DNA of 64,000 nt from Gemmatimonadales bacterium UBA2982 (GTDB lineage: Bacteria; Gemmatimonadota; Gemmatimonadetes; Longimicrobiales; Gaopeijiaceae): NCBI GenBank assembly GCA_002347035.1, contig DEAM01000022.1, forward strand, positions 28,221 to 92,220. The letters are read 5' to 3'. Below the pieces are notes generated by a model that did no database searches, was not told the DNA's origin, and saw nothing but the letters and a program-made list of their open reading frames with translations. The translations under genes were made by a program, and so were the position numbers. This document shows, piece after piece, positions 62,812-64,000 of the stretch. How positions within the stretch are numbered: position 1 is the stretch's first letter; each line of letters begins with the position of its first letter.

Positions 62812-64000
62812 CTAGTAACCGCCGCCTGCTGCGGGCATCGCTGCTGGAAGCCCATACGCTGCCAACCCGTCTTGCAGCTGCACAATGATGTATTGGTGGC
62901 CATTGTGCGTCCAACTCGACATACCGTAGCGCGTGATTCCCGGAATCTCGAGTTCGCCGACCCTCGTTCCTGTTTCTTTGTCGACAGCGAATATCATTGG
63001 CTGGCCGTCAGCCGCTTGCCCGGAGACAAAGAGTAAATTGGGGGTCGCCACCATCGTCGCGAGTCCGCTTCGCCCGCGGTTGGACATGACATTGGGCACA
63101 CCTTGCAGGAGCGGATGATTCTGAATGAAATCCTGATCCTCCTGCGGTGCGTCTCCGTGGGGAATCACCCACTTGATGTCACCCGTGTTTAGGTCGTACG
63201 CGACTATACGCCCCACCGGTCCTTTCCAAATCTCAAGCCCGTCGAGCGTCGCTGAACTCGCCCCCCCACCACCACCGCCTACTGCGTTAGACCAGGCAGA
63301 GTAGGTCACACCAGTTTGCTCTGGACTGTCGAGCGGAGAGTCGTTCGCAGCCATCACGGCATGTCGAGCGCAACGGCTCGATGAGGTCACAAACATCACA
63401 CCGGCTAGTGGATCTGCCGCTTGATTGCCGGTGATATTTGTGCCGCCTCCGTCACTCGGACACAGCCAAGCGGGACCCGCTGGATCGTCGACTGTTGTCG
63501 GAGGGTTGTACATAGGAACGAAAAGGTTGTTGTCCTGCGCAATCTGCAGTGCTCGTTCGTAGATCTCAGGTGTGTAGTCGATCAGATGTTCCGGCTGACG
63601 ACCCAATAGGTCGAAGGGCGGTGGCTTTGTCGGGAACGGCTGGGTAGCCGCAAGTTGCTCGCCTGGAACACGCGACTGCGGGACCGGGCGCTCTTCGATA
63701 GGCCAGATCGGCTCACCCGTCTCACGATCGAGCGCGTATAGCATAGCCTGTTTCGTCGCCTGGAAGAGCCCCTTTACCTCACGACCATCGACCGTCACAT
63801 CCATAAGCACAGGCGGAGCGGGCGTATCGTAGTTCCAGATGTCGTGGTGGACGAACTGGTAGTGCCAACGTCGCTCTCCGGTGTCGGCATCGAGTGCGAT
63901 GACACTCGTGCTGAACAGGTTGTCGCCGGGATGATGACCACCGTAGTAATCGATCGTCACGCCGTTCGTCACGATGTAGACGAGACCGAGTTCTGGATCA
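62812..64000 (-). CDS. PQQ-dependent dehydrogenase, C-terminal part (5' end outside window)
   Basis: The last 395 or so residues of a second quinoprotein; the frame stays open to the window edge with DPELGLVYIVTNG preceding the first internal start, so the true start lies beyond 64000. It parallels the gene at 8857 through DNLFSTSVIALDADTGERRWHYQFVHHDIWNYDTP, REVKGLFQATKQAMLYALDRETGEPIWPIEERPVP and CPSDGGGTNITG. It lacks a visible heme motif. Its DNA is more GC-rich by eye than the first copy. Two divergent paralogues in one region suggest different substrates. Confidence 0.92.
   Translation of the reverse strand, partial: DPELGLVYIVTNGVTIDYYGGHHPGDNLFSTSVIALDADTGERRWHYQFVHHDIWNYDTPAPPVLMDVTVDGREVKGLFQATKQAMLYALDRETGEPIWPIEERPVPQSRVPGEQLAATQPFPTKPPPFDLLGRQPEHLIDYTPEIYERALQIAQDNNLFVPMYNPPTTVDDPAGPAWLCPSDGGGTNITGNQAADPLAGVMFVTSSSRCARHAVMAANDSPLDSPEQTGVTYSAWSNAVGGGGGGASSATLDGLEIWKGPVGRIVAYDLNTGDIKWVIPHGDAPQEDQDFIQNHPLLQGVPNVMSNRGRSGLATMVATPNLLFVSGQAADGQPMIFAVDKETGTRVGELEIPGITRYGMSSWTHNGHQYIIVQLQDGLAAYGLPAAMPAAGGGY

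Noticed and set aside
1..64000. Search by eye for tRNA, rRNA, CRISPR repeats, insertion sequences, phage or defence genes.
   Set aside because: None was seen: no regularly spaced repeats, no transposase or integrase motifs, no tRNA-like cloverleaf in the short intergenic gaps.

Overview
The window reads as a chromosomal segment of a free-living, LPS-bearing, aerobic diderm bacterium, most likely a marine or soil lineage near Gemmatimonadota. That placement is inference: no rRNA gene is present. It rests on a Kdo transferase, many Sec, Tat and lipoprotein signal peptides, moderate GC, gene pairs packed with 4-base start/stop overlaps, and a metabolism rich in secreted PQQ and copper oxidoreductases. 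I see no rRNA, tRNA, CRISPR array, insertion sequence, phage gene or attachment site. Genes are nearly contiguous and no gap without a gene exceeds about 250 bases.

Regions. 1-3738 (minus): a Tat-exported aldo/keto reductase, an FAD amine-oxidase-like protein, a DUF1365 protein and a cyclopropane-fatty-acid synthase cut by the window edge; the last three form a recurring membrane-lipid modification cassette. 3873-8776: DUF2784 membrane protein, PhzF isomerase, M19 dipeptidase, secreted polysaccharide deacetylase, MOSC protein and family-5 uracil-DNA glycosylase. 8857-16375: an exported oxidative and beta-propeller set (PQQ dehydrogenase, NHL lipoprotein, LVIVD-repeat protein, multicopper oxidase, coiled-coil membrane protein). 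16384-21203: hydroxyacid-oxoacid transhydrogenase, SDR and two MFS transporters. 21364-26713: accA-ricT-metG, then an M23 peptidase and a coiled-coil lipoprotein. 26908-29271: MocA-like nucleotidyltransferase, two XdhC-family proteins and DUF402. 29247-38641 (minus): uvrA, GT2 glycosyltransferase, gyrA, threonine dehydratase-like enzyme, HAD phosphatase, DsbA-like protein and a small protein.

38717-47185 is a nearly complete histidine operon, hisG-D-C-H-A-B-F-IE, followed without a gap by an ABC exporter. In front of it is an unannotated 25-residue open frame with five consecutive histidine codons and a sixth three codons later. A strong GC-rich hairpin with nine T residues follows, just before hisG. 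This is the classical layout of a translation-controlled his attenuator and is the most notable regulatory finding here.

47182-64000: a GH-like lipoprotein, rhodanese and Kdo transferase (minus), a zinc aminopeptidase lipoprotein, a second ABC exporter, leuS-tkt, a 46-residue Lys/Arg/Ala-rich protein with its own terminator behind a large palindrome, thrC-thrB, a polytopic membrane protein, a secreted RidA-family protein, and the C-terminal part of a second PQQ dehydrogenase cut by the window end.

Starts were moved from the longest open frame when a Shine-Dalgarno match, signal peptide or stop/start overlap favoured another codon; these cases are stated in the entries.
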